Shown one piece after another: positions 1-6,789 of a DNA stretch of 14,037 bases. The DNA lies in the NCBI GenBank assembly GCA_009924765.1, contig RFQW01000007.1, positions 1-14,037 of the forward strand. The letters are read 5' to 3'. Numbering within the stretch: position 1 is the stretch's first letter; every line of letters starts with the position of its first letter. Source of the DNA: Planctomycetota bacterium (GTDB lineage: Bacteria > Planctomycetota > Phycisphaerae > Phycisphaerales > SM1A02). Position numbers and translations under genes: made by a program. The notes beneath the pieces are model-generated. The model searched no databases and had not been told where the DNA came from. It worked only from the letters and a program-made list of their open reading frames with translations.

Positions 1-234
1 GCGTGCCATGGTCAGGTGGTGGTGCTGCAGGACATCGTGGGCCTTTCCGACTGGCAACCCAACTTCGCCAAGCCGCTGGCCACCATCGGCGACGCCCTGC
101 AGAAGGCGGCCATGGCCTGGCGCGAGCGCGTGCATGCCGGTCGCATCGACAGCGTGTACGCCATGAGCGACGCCGAGCGCGAGCGCCTGCAGGTGCTGCT
201 GCCCGCTGGATCGGACGCGCATGCGAAGGCTTGA
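1..234 (+). CDS. panB: 3-methyl-2-oxobutanoate hydroxymethyltransferase (PanB), C-terminal fragment
   Basis: The reading frame is open from the first base and ends at TGA 232-234, so only the last 77 residues are in the window. The fragment begins ACHGQVVVLQDIVGLSDW and continues with PNFAKPLATIGDALQKAAMAW. This matches the C-terminal end of PanB, where a DGQVLVxHDxxG segment is followed by PKFAKxY and a helix that ends the TIM barrel. PanB transfers a hydroxymethyl group from 5,10-methylenetetrahydrofolate to 2-oxoisovalerate, the first committed step of pantothenate synthesis, in the cytoplasm. The metal-binding and catalytic residues lie upstream of the window and cannot be checked. The protease gene that follows overlaps it by 14 nt, so the two are probably co-transcribed. 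The assignment rests on a short but characteristic segment. Confidence 0.82.
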   Translation, partial: ACHGQVVVLQDIVGLSDWQPNFAKPLATIGDALQKAAMAWRERVHAGRIDSVYAMSDAERERLQVLLPAGSDAHAKA

Positions 235-1354
235 GCATCTCGGCCCGGCATTGGTCACGCTGGCTGCCGCTGGTGCGCTGCTGCTTGCGGCACCCGCTGC
301 GGTGCGGCAACTGTCGCGTGAGGGCACGGCCGTGGAGATGGCTGCAGCCGATGCGCGCCTGCAGAAGGGCACGCTGCTCGACGCTTTGTCGCAGAGCACC
401 CGCGACATCGCCACGCTGGTCGAGCCCAGTGTGGTGCACGTGAGCACCACGGGTTCGATGCACGGCCGCAACGGTTCGCGCACCTTCCTGAACTCCGGCA
501 GCGGCTGGGTCTACGACACGCAGGGTCACATCATCACCAACGCGCACGTGGTGGACGGTGCACAGCGCGTGGAGGTGCAGGTGTACGACCGCGAGCGTCG
601 CGACGCGCGCCTGGTGGGTCAGGACCTGCGCACCGACATCGCCGTGCTGCAGATCGATCCAAGCGGGCTGGTTCCCGCGCGTCGCGCCAAGGAGGATCCG
701 CAGCAGGGCGAGATGGTGTTCGCCTTCGGCAGCCCCTTCGACTTCCGCTTCAGCATGTCGAGTGGCATCGTGTCGGGCACCGGTCGCACGGCAGGTCTGC
801 AGGACATCGACTACGAGAACTTCATCCAGACGGACGCGGCGATCAACCCAGGCAATTCGGGTGGTCCGCTCACCGACACGCGTGGTTCGGTGGTGGGCAT
901 GACCACCGCCATCGCCACGGGCAAGGGCAACGCGCTCGGCCAGGGTCAGTTCGCGGGCATCGGCCTGGCCATTCCGGTCTCGATGATCGACAACGTGGTG
1001 GAGCAGCTCATCACCAGCGGTGAGGTGGAGAAGGGCTTCATGGGGGTCAGCACCGTGAATGTGGAGGAGGTGCGGCAGGGCCGATTCCAGGATCCACTGA
1101 TGCAGCATGTGGCCGGCATGTTTCCCGGTGATGGCGCGGTGATCGCGGTGGTGACGCCAGGCAGTCCGGCCGAGAAGGCGGGACTTCGCATGGGCGACGT
1201 GGTGACGCAGTTGGCCGGTCAGCGCGTTGGAAGCGCCTCGCAGTTCCGCACGCTGATCGCGGGCCGGCGCGCCCGGGCGAAACCGTTTCGGTGGATGTGT
1301 GGCGACCGTTGCTGCAGCAGGACGCCGCGGGTGAGGCGTTGCAGATGCAGGTGA
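221..1354 (+). CDS. HtrA/DegQ-like trypsin-family serine protease, frame broken in first PDZ domain
   Basis: This is a 377-residue reading frame starting at ATG 221, inside the end of panB. A hydrophobic N-terminal segment (about residues 7-27) should export or anchor it. The S1C protease domain follows, with the full catalytic triad visible: His109 in TNAHVVDG, Asp139 in RTDIAVLQ and Ser213 in NPGNSGGPL. The first PDZ domain covers roughly residues 272-350 (GFMGV, then TPGSPAEKAGLRMGDVV). After residue 350 (LIAGRR) the expected PGETVSVDVWR continues in another frame, and this frame ends in arginine- and cysteine-rich nonsense. The family degrades or refolds misfolded proteins in the periplasm and usually has one or two PDZ domains. 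The intact product would be about 497 residues, ending at 1716. The catalytic domain is complete, so a truncated active protease is possible. A sequencing indel in the GC-rich run near 1262-1280 is equally possible. Confidence 0.88.
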   Translation: MRRLEHLGPALVTLAAAGALLLAAPAAVRQLSREGTAVEMAAADARLQKGTLLDALSQSTRDIATLVEPSVVHVSTTGSMHGRNGSRTFLNSGSGWVYDTQGHIITNAHVVDGAQRVEVQVYDRERRDARLVGQDLRTDIAVLQIDPSGLVPARRAKEDPQQGEMVFAFGSPFDFRFSMSSGIVSGTGRTAGLQDIDYENFIQTDAAINPGNSGGPLTDTRGSVVGMTTAIATGKGNALGQGQFAGIGLAIPVSMIDNVVEQLITSGEVEKGFMGVSTVNVEEVRQGRFQDPLMQHVAGMFPGDGAVIAVVTPGSPAEKAGLRMGDVVTQLAGQRVGSASQFRTLIAGRRARAKPFRWMCGDRCCSRTPRVRRCRCR

Positions 1355-1716
1355 CCGTGGCGCGGCTGCAGCCCGGCGTGAACGCGGAATGGTTCGCGGG
1401 GCCGCTGCGAGCGATGGGGCTCGGCAATCTGGTCACGGCCACCGAGGCGGATGCGGCTGCGCGAGGGGTGACCTTCCGGCGCGGCGTGCTGGTGCAGGAC
1501 GTGCCGGCGGGTTCGCCTGCCGCGCCGCAGGTTCCGGCGGGATCGGTGATCACCGAGGTGTTCGGTGGCCAAGTGAACAACCTCGACGACCTGTACGCGC
1601 GCATCGAGCGTGGCGTGCCGCCGCCGGCCACCACGGTGGATGTGCCCATGACCGTGCAGCGTCCGGATGGCACCAGCCTGCAGTTGATCCTGCCGCTGCG
1701 TGCGCGGCAGCGATGA
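1291..1716 (+). CDS. C-terminal part of the HtrA-like protease (end of PDZ1 and PDZ2), out of frame with the rest
   Basis: This frame continues the protease above after a shift. Translation in frame from 1273 gives PGETVSVDVWRPLLQ, the closing strand of PDZ1, and the first ATG is at 1291. A second PDZ-like domain follows: GVLVQDVPAGSPAAPQVPAGS, then ITEVFGGQVNNLDDLYARIE, the carboxylate-loop and 'goal/dependence' pattern typical of these domains. The frame ends at TGA 1714-1716. It has no SD at ATG 1291 and begins mid-domain, so it is very unlikely to be an independent gene. It is best read as the tail of a single disrupted htrA-type gene spanning 221-1716. A join needs one missing base or two extra bases around 1265-1273. 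No classical slippery heptamer is visible there, so programmed frameshifting is not supported. Confidence 0.6.
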   Translation: MDVWRPLLQQDAAGEALQMQVTVARLQPGVNAEWFAGPLRAMGLGNLVTATEADAAARGVTFRRGVLVQDVPAGSPAAPQVPAGSVITEVFGGQVNNLDDLYARIERGVPPPATTVDVPMTVQRPDGTSLQLILPLRARQR

Positions 1717-1740
1717 TGCCGGTCTGTGCATGCATGCTCT

Positions 1741-1744
1741 AGGA
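1741..1744 (+). promoter_or_regulatory. Shine-Dalgarno site choosing the ATG at 1753 for the OppF-like ATPase
   Basis: AGGA lies 8 nt before ATG 1753. The upstream in-frame ATGs at 1726 and 1744 have no comparable site. MTAPALLDV also aligns with the usual start of the family, so 1753 is the preferred start. Confidence 0.5.
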
Positions 1745-1752
1745 TGTCCCAG

Positions 1753-2592
1753 ATGACCGCTCCGGCCCTTCTTGATGTGCGCAACCTGCAGACCTGGTTT
1801 CCGATCAGGCGCGGACTGCTGCAGCGCATCACGGGCCACGTGAAGGCGGTGGATGGCGTCAGCTTCACGCTGCACAAGGGTGAGACGCTGGGGCTGGTGG
1901 GCGAGTCGGGCTGCGGCAAGACCACCGTGGGTCGCACGCTGCTTCGACTGATCGAGCCCACGGGCGGCCAGGTGCTGTTCGAGGGTCGCGACGTGATCTC
2001 GATGGCGGGCGAGGAACTTCGCCAGCTGCGTCGCCGCATGCAGATCATCTTCCAGGATCCGGGTGGCAGCCTGAACCCCCGCATGCGCGTGGGTCGCATC
2101 GTGGGTGAGCCGCTGGAGGTGCACGGCGTGGCGCAGGGCGACGAGCTGCGCGACATGGTGGAGAAGCTGCTCACGCGCTGTGGCCTGTGGGCGGCGGCGG
2201 CGGATCGCTATCCGCACGAATTCAGCGGCGGCCAGCGTCAGCGCATCGGCATCGCGCGCGCCCTGGCACTGAATCCCTCGCTGATCGTCTGCGACGAGCC
2301 AACCAGCGCGCTCGACGTGAGCATCCAGAGCCAGATCCTGAACCTGCTCAAGGACCTGCAGGCCGAGTTCGGCCTGAGCTACCTGTTCATCAGCCACGAC
2401 ATGGCCGTGATCCACCACATCTGCGATCGCGTGGCCGTGATGTACGACGGCAAGATCGTGGAGGAGGGCACGCGCGACGACATCATCCGCCGCCCGCAGC
2501 ATGCCTACACGCAGCGTCTGCTGGCTGCCGTGCCCGAGGCCGATCCGCGTCGCCCTCGCCAGAATCTGCGCCTTGAAGGCGCGAAGATGTGA
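1753..2592 (+). CDS. Oligopeptide/dipeptide-type ABC transporter ATP-binding protein (OppF/DppF family)
   Basis: A 279-residue cytoplasmic ATPase. Visible motifs are Walker A GESGCGKTT (50-58), Q-loop FQDP (about 100-103), signature FSGGQRQRIGIARAL (157-171), Walker B LIVCDEP (177-183) and H-loop His215 in FISHD. The N-terminal LQTWFPIRRGLLQR and the segment QIIFQDPGGSLNPRM are characteristic of the OppF/DppF half of peptide/nickel importers, which hydrolyses ATP to drive uptake through a two-permease channel. The C-terminus HAYTQRLLAAVPEADP is the start of the oligo_HPY region, but the chain stops soon after, short of the usual roughly 320 residues. No OppA, B, C or D partner is in the window. 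The next gene overlaps its stop codon (TGATG at 2590-2594), implying translational coupling. Substrate cannot be inferred. The in-frame ATG at 1726 would add nine residues. Confidence 0.9.
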   Translation: MTAPALLDVRNLQTWFPIRRGLLQRITGHVKAVDGVSFTLHKGETLGLVGESGCGKTTVGRTLLRLIEPTGGQVLFEGRDVISMAGEELRQLRRRMQIIFQDPGGSLNPRMRVGRIVGEPLEVHGVAQGDELRDMVEKLLTRCGLWAAAADRYPHEFSGGQRQRIGIARALALNPSLIVCDEPTSALDVSIQSQILNLLKDLQAEFGLSYLFISHDMAVIHHICDRVAVMYDGKIVEEGTRDDIIRRPQHAYTQRLLAAVPEADPRRPRQNLRLEGAKM

Positions 2593-2978
2593 TGCAGGTC
2601 CGTGGCCGCACGATCGTGATCGGGGTGTCCATCGTGGCGGTGCTGTCGTTTGCGGCGGGCTGGTGGTTCACCTCGGGCGTGCGCGCGCGCGCGAAGCAGG
2701 TGGATGCGGAGCTGACGCTGGTGTCCGCCGCGCTGCAGGCCTACGCGAAGGCGCACGATGGCGACATGCCGACCGCGCAGGACATGCTGCTTGCGGGACT
2801 GCCCGCGGACTTCAAGGGTTCCGCCGAACTCACCGCCGCGCTGAAGGACGTGCAGGTGCGCTGGCCGCCCACGCCCGATCTGGCGCCCGTGCTGCAGTCG
2901 AACGGATTGCCAAGCGGTTTCGGCACGCTCGCGCGGCTGAACGAGCAGCTGCATGACCTGCAGAAGCGCAGGCCCTGA
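2592..2978 (+). CDS. Small single-pass membrane protein with pseudopilin-like pattern, function unknown
   Basis: A 128-residue protein starting at ATG 2592, or at GTG 2589 one codon earlier. Residues about 8-28 (IVIGVSIVAVLSFAAGWWF) form one membrane helix, preceded by a positively charged end (QVRGR), so the C-terminus should face the periplasm. After the helix, VDAELTLVSAALQAYAKAHDGDMPTAQDML resembles the alpha-1C/loop part of type II pseudopilins such as GspG, where a helix ending in 'AL..Y....G.YPT' is typical. The prepilin peptidase site (Gly before a hydrophobic stretch with Glu at +5) is not present, so a pilin role is not established. The start overlaps the stop of the ABC ATPase gene, so expression is probably coupled. 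The stop lies 6 nt from the end of the convergent MFS gene. I do not recognise a named family. Confidence 0.72.
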   Translation: MQVRGRTIVIGVSIVAVLSFAAGWWFTSGVRARAKQVDAELTLVSAALQAYAKAHDGDMPTAQDMLLAGLPADFKGSAELTAALKDVQVRWPPTPDLAPVLQSNGLPSGFGTLARLNEQLHDLQKRRP

Positions 2979-2984
2979 GCCGGG

Positions 2985-4265
2985 TCACTCGTCCGACTTC
3001 TCCTCGGCTTCCGAATACATCACGTCGCTTGGGCGCTCCACCAGTCGGCCCAGTCGCCGCAGGTCGGGCAGCCACCACGCGATCAGTCCCGTGATCACCA
3101 GCGTGCCGATGCCGCCGCTCACCACGCTTGCCACGGGCCCAAGCCACGCCGCAACCGCGCCGCTCTCGAAGCCACCCAGTTCGTTGCTGCATTCGATGAA
3201 CACGCTGTTCACGGCCGTCACGCGTCCGCGCATGTGGTCGGGTGTGCGCGTCTGCACCAGCACGTGGCGAATCACGACGCTGATGTTGTCCACGGCACCG
3301 CCCACCGCCAGCGCGATCACGCTCACCCACAGCGAGGTGCTGAGGCCGAACACGATCATGCTGGCGCCGAACAGTGCCACGCTGCACAGCAGCGCTGCGC
3401 CGGCGCGTCGGAACTCGGGCCGCACCGCCATCACGCCGGCCATCAGCAGGGCGCCTGCATAGGGCGCGCTCTTCAGCACGCCAAGGCCGAACGCATCGGT
3501 GCCCAGGATGGTGGTCGCGTAGATCGGCAGCAGGGCGGTGGCGCCGCCGAACAGCACCGCGAGCAGATCCAGCGAGATGGCGCCCAGGATGGTGCGCTCC
3601 TTCACGATGTGCGAGATGCCGGCGAAGGCGCCACCGGCCGTGACACCGACCGGCCTCGATTCCATCTGGCGCGGCTGCAGTTGCCACGCTGTGGTGGCGA
3701 ACACCAGGCAGCCCACGGCCGCTGCAGCGAACACCACCCACGCGTGGCCCGCGAACGCAAGCACGGCACCGGCCAGGATCGGTCCGCCGATCGCGCACAC
3801 CTGGAAGATGGCGCTGTTCCAGGTGATGGCGTTCTGGAATCGCTCGGTCGGCACCAGCGACGGCAACAGGCTCTGCCGTGTGGGCATGTTGAAGGCGCGC
3901 ACGCAGCCGCTCACGGTGAGTGCGACGTAGGTGAACCACAGCGGTGCGTCGGCCAGGGTGGCCACGGCCAGCATCAGCGCCACCAGCGCGAAGCCCACCT
4001 GCGTGATGGACAGCAGTCGATGCCTGCGCACGCGGTCCACGAGTTGTCCCGCGGGGATCGCCAGCACGATCACCGGCAGTGCCCGCGCCAGCCCCACATA
4101 GCCCAGGCTCATGGCACTCTGCGAGCGTTCCCACACGTCCCACAGCACGGCGGTATTCAGCATCTGCAGGCCGAAGCCTGCCGTCAGCACCCCGCCTGCG
4201 TACAGGCGGTAGTTGCGTTCCTGCCAAGCGGACAGCCAGCCCGTGCGGGCTTCGTCAGACTGCAC
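2985..4265 (-). CDS. Major facilitator superfamily transporter (MFS_3 / EntS-like)
   Basis: A 426-residue polytopic membrane protein built of repeated hydrophobic segments, consistent with the 12-helix MFS fold. The loop 2-3 signature appears as AGQLVDRVRRHRLL (about 72-85). A second characteristic segment, PDHMRGRVTAVNSVFIE (about 342-358), together with NAITWNSAIFQ (about 145-155), is typical of the MFS_3 group that includes the enterobactin exporter EntS. These are proton-driven efflux pumps, and the substrate here is unknown. The start is GTG at 4265 (complement), supported by GAGGG a few bases upstream; no in-frame ATG occurs before residue 35. It lies 15 nt downstream of the nucleotide-sugar dehydrogenase gene on the same strand, so they are probably one transcript. 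The acidic tail EAEEKSDE is cytoplasmic. Confidence 0.88.
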   Translation of the reverse strand: MQSDEARTGWLSAWQERNYRLYAGGVLTAGFGLQMLNTAVLWDVWERSQSAMSLGYVGLARALPVIVLAIPAGQLVDRVRRHRLLSITQVGFALVALMLAVATLADAPLWFTYVALTVSGCVRAFNMPTRQSLLPSLVPTERFQNAITWNSAIFQVCAIGGPILAGAVLAFAGHAWVVFAAAAVGCLVFATTAWQLQPRQMESRPVGVTAGGAFAGISHIVKERTILGAISLDLLAVLFGGATALLPIYATTILGTDAFGLGVLKSAPYAGALLMAGVMAVRPEFRRAGAALLCSVALFGASMIVFGLSTSLWVSVIALAVGGAVDNISVVIRHVLVQTRTPDHMRGRVTAVNSVFIECSNELGGFESGAVAAWLGPVASVVSGGIGTLVITGLIAWWLPDLRRLGRLVERPSDVMYSEAEEKSDE

Positions 4266-4280
4266 GGGGCCCTCGCGGGC

Positions 4281-5633
4281 TCATGCCATCTTCAGGCGGT
4301 TTCCGAGCTCGCCGTGGTGCTTGCGAAGTGCATCACGCGTGTCCACGATCAGCTTCGAGTGCTTGGCGATCATGTCCCAGTCGAAGGCGCTGTGCGCCGT
4401 CGACACCAGCACCAGGTCGAACTGCTTCAGCGTGTCCGGGGTCAGTGCCACGGACTTCATCTGCAGGTCGTAGGAGCGCACGGTCTTGGTCTCGGCGCAG
4501 TGCGGATCGCTGTAGTCCACCTTGGCACCGCGGTGCATCAGCAACTCGATCAGTTCGAAGCTCGGGCTCTCGCGCACGTCGTCGATGTCGGCCTTGTAGG
4601 CCAGACCCAGCACCAGGATCTTGCTGCCCTTCACGGGCTTGCCGTGGTCGTTCAGGTGCTCGGCCACGCGATCCACCACGTAGTGCGGCATGTGGGTGTT
4701 GATCTCGCCGGCCAGCTCGATGAAGCGCGTGAAGCGACCATGTTCGCGCGCCTTCCACGTGAGGTAGAAGGGATCGATCGGGATGCAGTGACCGCCCAGG
4801 CCTGGGCCCGGGAAGAAGGGCATGTAGCCGAAGGGCTTCGTGGCCGCTGCGCGAACCACTTCCCACACGTCGATCTTCATCGGCTCCAGGATGGCCTTCA
4901 GCTCGTTCACCAGCGCGATGTTCACCGCGCGGAAGGTGTTCTCCAGGATCTTGGCGGCCTCGGCCACCTCGGCCGTGCTCACCGGAACGACCTCGGCGAT
5001 GCCCTTGCGGTACACGGCGGCGGCCAGCTCGGTGCTTGCCGCGTCCAGGCCGCCCACCAGCTTGGGGATGGTGCGCGTGTTGTGGCTCTTGCGACCTGGA
5101 TCCTCGCGCTCGGGGCTGAAGGCGCCGAACACGTCGCGGCCAAGCTTCAGGTTCTTGCCGCGCTCGCCGGCGGCCTTGAACACCGCGGGCATCATGTCGT
5201 CGCGCGTGGTGCCGGGATAGGTGGTGCTTTCCAGGATGATCAACTGGCCCGCGCGCAGCGTCTTGCCGATGGCTTCGGCGGTGGCCAGGATGTAGCTGAT
5301 GTCCGGCTCCTGATGGCGGCCCAGCGGAGTGGGCACGGCCACGATGATCACGTCGCACTCGCCCAGACGACCGAAGTCGGTGGTGGCCTCGAAGCGCTTG
5401 CTGTCGCGCAGATCGGTGATCATGGAATCGCCGAGGTGCTGCAGGTAGTTGCGCCCCTCCTTGATCGCCTTGGGCTTGCCCGGATCAATGTCGAAGCCGA
5501 TCACCTGCGAACCGCCACCGTGCAGCGCATGGGCAAGAGGAAGACCCACATAGCCAAGGCCGATCACGCCGATGCGTGCCTGGCCCTGTTCGATGCGGGA
5601 GAGGAAATCCTTGTGGGTGGGGGCGGTGGTCAT
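4281..5633 (-). CDS. UDP-N-acetylglucosamine/UDP-sugar 6-dehydrogenase (WbpA/TviB-type)
   Basis: A 450-residue cytoplasmic NAD-dependent dehydrogenase, full length for the family. The Rossmann motif is GVIGLGYVGLPLA (22-34), followed by FDID ending in the NAD-binding acidic residue. The central domain has ESTTYPGTT (135-143), FSPERED (172-178) and LENTFRAVNIALVNEL (230-245). The catalytic Cys283 lies in GPGLGGHCIPIDP (276-288). The C-terminal UDP-binding domain has LGLAYKADIDDVRESP (342-357). The enzyme oxidises C6 of a UDP-sugar twice to the uronate, feeding capsule, O-antigen or exopolysaccharide synthesis. The 'PGLGGHCIPIDPFYLTWKA' form favours the WbpA/TviB (UDP-GlcNAc) subgroup over Ugd (UDP-Glc), but substrate is inferred only. 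The start MTTAPTHKDF fits the family; the frame stays open upstream to 5906 but the extension is not protein-like. No clear SD precedes it. Confidence 0.92.
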   Translation of the reverse strand: MTTAPTHKDFLSRIEQGQARIGVIGLGYVGLPLAHALHGGGSQVIGFDIDPGKPKAIKEGRNYLQHLGDSMITDLRDSKRFEATTDFGRLGECDVIIVAVPTPLGRHQEPDISYILATAEAIGKTLRAGQLIILESTTYPGTTRDDMMPAVFKAAGERGKNLKLGRDVFGAFSPEREDPGRKSHNTRTIPKLVGGLDAASTELAAAVYRKGIAEVVPVSTAEVAEAAKILENTFRAVNIALVNELKAILEPMKIDVWEVVRAAATKPFGYMPFFPGPGLGGHCIPIDPFYLTWKAREHGRFTRFIELAGEINTHMPHYVVDRVAEHLNDHGKPVKGSKILVLGLAYKADIDDVRESPSFELIELLMHRGAKVDYSDPHCAETKTVRSYDLQMKSVALTPDTLKQFDLVLVSTAHSAFDWDMIAKHSKLIVDTRDALRKHHGELGNRLKMA

Positions 5634-5961
5634 GTGGTTTCGTAGATCGGTTGGAGTTGTGGACGCCTTGAGGCAGGACGCGGAAGATAGCCAACCGACA
5701 CACCGCAGAGCGCCCTCGAGTGATCCAAAAACAACCGCCACCGTCACTGGGACGGTGGCAGCCCTCGTCCACCCGAATTGTTGAAACACGGCAAACGAAG
5801 GCCGACGCCCCGGACGGGCGATGGTCCAATAGACACCAAAACCAGCGACGCGCAAAAAGAATTCTGCGATCGGAACCCAAATGGCCTGCATTCTTGCCGC
5901 CGGCATTGATCCGGGGGCGCGCTTCAGGCCAATTCAGGTTCTCTCGGCGGCCTCGCGCGCG
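5634..5961. other. 328-bp intergenic region without a gene
   Basis: This gap separates pgeF from the UDP-sugar dehydrogenase gene, both on the minus strand. Open frames crossing it have compositions unlike proteins and no SD. It contains the terminator-like hairpin at 5737-5759 listed separately. A weak 7-bp inverted repeat (CGGTTGG at 5648-5654 and CCAACCG at 5691-5697, 36 nt apart) lies in the leader of the dehydrogenase gene. The promoter of that gene is presumably here, but I see no convincing -35/-10 pair. Confidence 0.6.
5727..5759 (-). terminator. Probable intrinsic terminator downstream of pgeF
   Basis: On the minus strand a perfect 9-bp stem, GCCACCGTC / GACGGTGGC with loop CCAGT (5737-5759), is followed by GGTTGTTTTTGG. 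The T-rich tract starts a few bases after the stem, so the terminator is slightly imperfect. It lies about 200 nt past the pgeF stop and about 100 nt before the dehydrogenase start. It would separate the two transcription units, or act as an attenuator in a long leader. Confidence 0.6.
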
Positions 5962-6774
5962 TCAATAAAGACCTATAACACACGACATCCGACCACTCCG
6001 TGGACCTCCTCGGCGATAGCTGAAGTGCATCGGGTCACCAACCGTGCACAGGGGGTCGAAGTCGAGCCGTTCGGCGCACACGCCGCCCCGCGTCGCCTGC
6101 AGCGCGATCGCCGCTCGAAGATCAACGAGCGATCGCGTCGCATCCGCAGGGTCCGGCCGCACGGCCTCCGAGAGATTCGCCAGACGCATGGCTTCAGCCA
6201 CCTCGGCACCCACCTGCAGTGCGTTGCCGCCGATGCACGCGCCCACCGCCACGATCACTCGCTCCGCCGATGCGCCGCGCTGTTCCATGCTTCGGATCGT
6301 CGCCGGCACGATGCCCTGCGCCACACCGCGCCAGCCCGCATGCACCGCCGCCACAAGGCTGGCGCGCGGGTCGGCCAGCAGCACCGGTGCGCAGTCGGCC
6401 ACGCGCACCGAAAGCGCGTGGCCTGGATCGGCGCTGACCAACGCATCACCATCGGCGAAGGGCGGGTCCGCGCGCGGCACGCCCGCGTCGAGATCGGCAT
6501 GTCGAATGCCGACACCGTGCACCTGCCGCACGCGTATCAGCGATCGGTCCTGCAATCCAACGGCCGCCATGAAGCGGCGCCAGTTCTCCTGCACCCGCTC
6601 CCACGTGTCGGGTTCACCGGGCGCATCGGCCAGCCCCAGGTTCAGGGAATCGAAGGGTGCCGGGCTCACGCCGCCAACGCGTGTGCTGAAGCCATGTGGA
6701 ATGCCCGCGGCATGCAGCAGGCTGGATCGCCGCCATGTCACGCCGTTGTCCGCGACGATGGTCTCGAAGGCCAT
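5962..6774 (-). CDS. pgeF: Polyphenol oxidase / purine nucleoside phosphorylase family protein (PgeF/YfiH, laccase-domain)
   Basis: A 270-residue protein of the YfiH/PgeF (Cu-oxidase_4, formerly DUF152) family. The zinc-binding catalytic residues are all visible: His86 in RVRQVHG, Cys128 in RVADCAPVLL and His145 in AAVHAGWRG. The C-terminal SYRRGGPRSGRMSCVIGL is also a family signature. Members have been reported to act as purine nucleoside phosphorylases/adenosine deaminases, and as editors of peptidoglycan precursors carrying the wrong amino acid (PgeF). Older annotations say laccase. The usual YEVG segment reads LQVG here (VGACIGGNALQVGAEV), a modest departure. The start at ATG 6774 lies 15 nt after the thyX stop, so the two are probably co-transcribed. 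A hairpin about 200 nt downstream may end the transcript. Confidence 0.9.
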   Translation of the reverse strand: MAFETIVADNGVTWRRSSLLHAAGIPHGFSTRVGGVSPAPFDSLNLGLADAPGEPDTWERVQENWRRFMAAVGLQDRSLIRVRQVHGVGIRHADLDAGVPRADPPFADGDALVSADPGHALSVRVADCAPVLLADPRASLVAAVHAGWRGVAQGIVPATIRSMEQRGASAERVIVAVGACIGGNALQVGAEVAEAMRLANLSEAVRPDPADATRSLVDLRAAIALQATRGGVCAERLDFDPLCTVGDPMHFSYRRGGPRSGRMSCVIGLY

Positions 6775-6789
6775 GGTGGCTGCGCCGAC

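Noticed and set aside
1262..1290. Programmed -1 ribosomal frameshifting in the HtrA gene.
   Set aside because: No X XXY YYZ slippery heptamer is visible in the right phase and I see no obvious downstream pseudoknot. An indel or sequencing error explains the data more simply.
1219..2502. A 427-codon open frame on the - strand opposite the OppF-like ATPase.
   Set aside because: Same shadow behaviour: no recognisable domain, and opposite a well-supported ATPase.
3234..5645. An 803-codon open frame on the + strand, antisense to the MFS and UDP-sugar dehydrogenase genes.
   Set aside because: It is rich in His, Gln, Arg and Ala with no domain pattern, which is typical of the antisense shadow of GC-rich coding DNA. 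The minus-strand genes have clear family motifs throughout.
5634..5906. A 91-codon in-frame N-terminal extension of the UDP-sugar dehydrogenase.
   Set aside because: The extension lies before the normal family N-terminus, includes the terminator hairpin, and has no SD. MTTAPTHKDF at 5633 gives the standard length.
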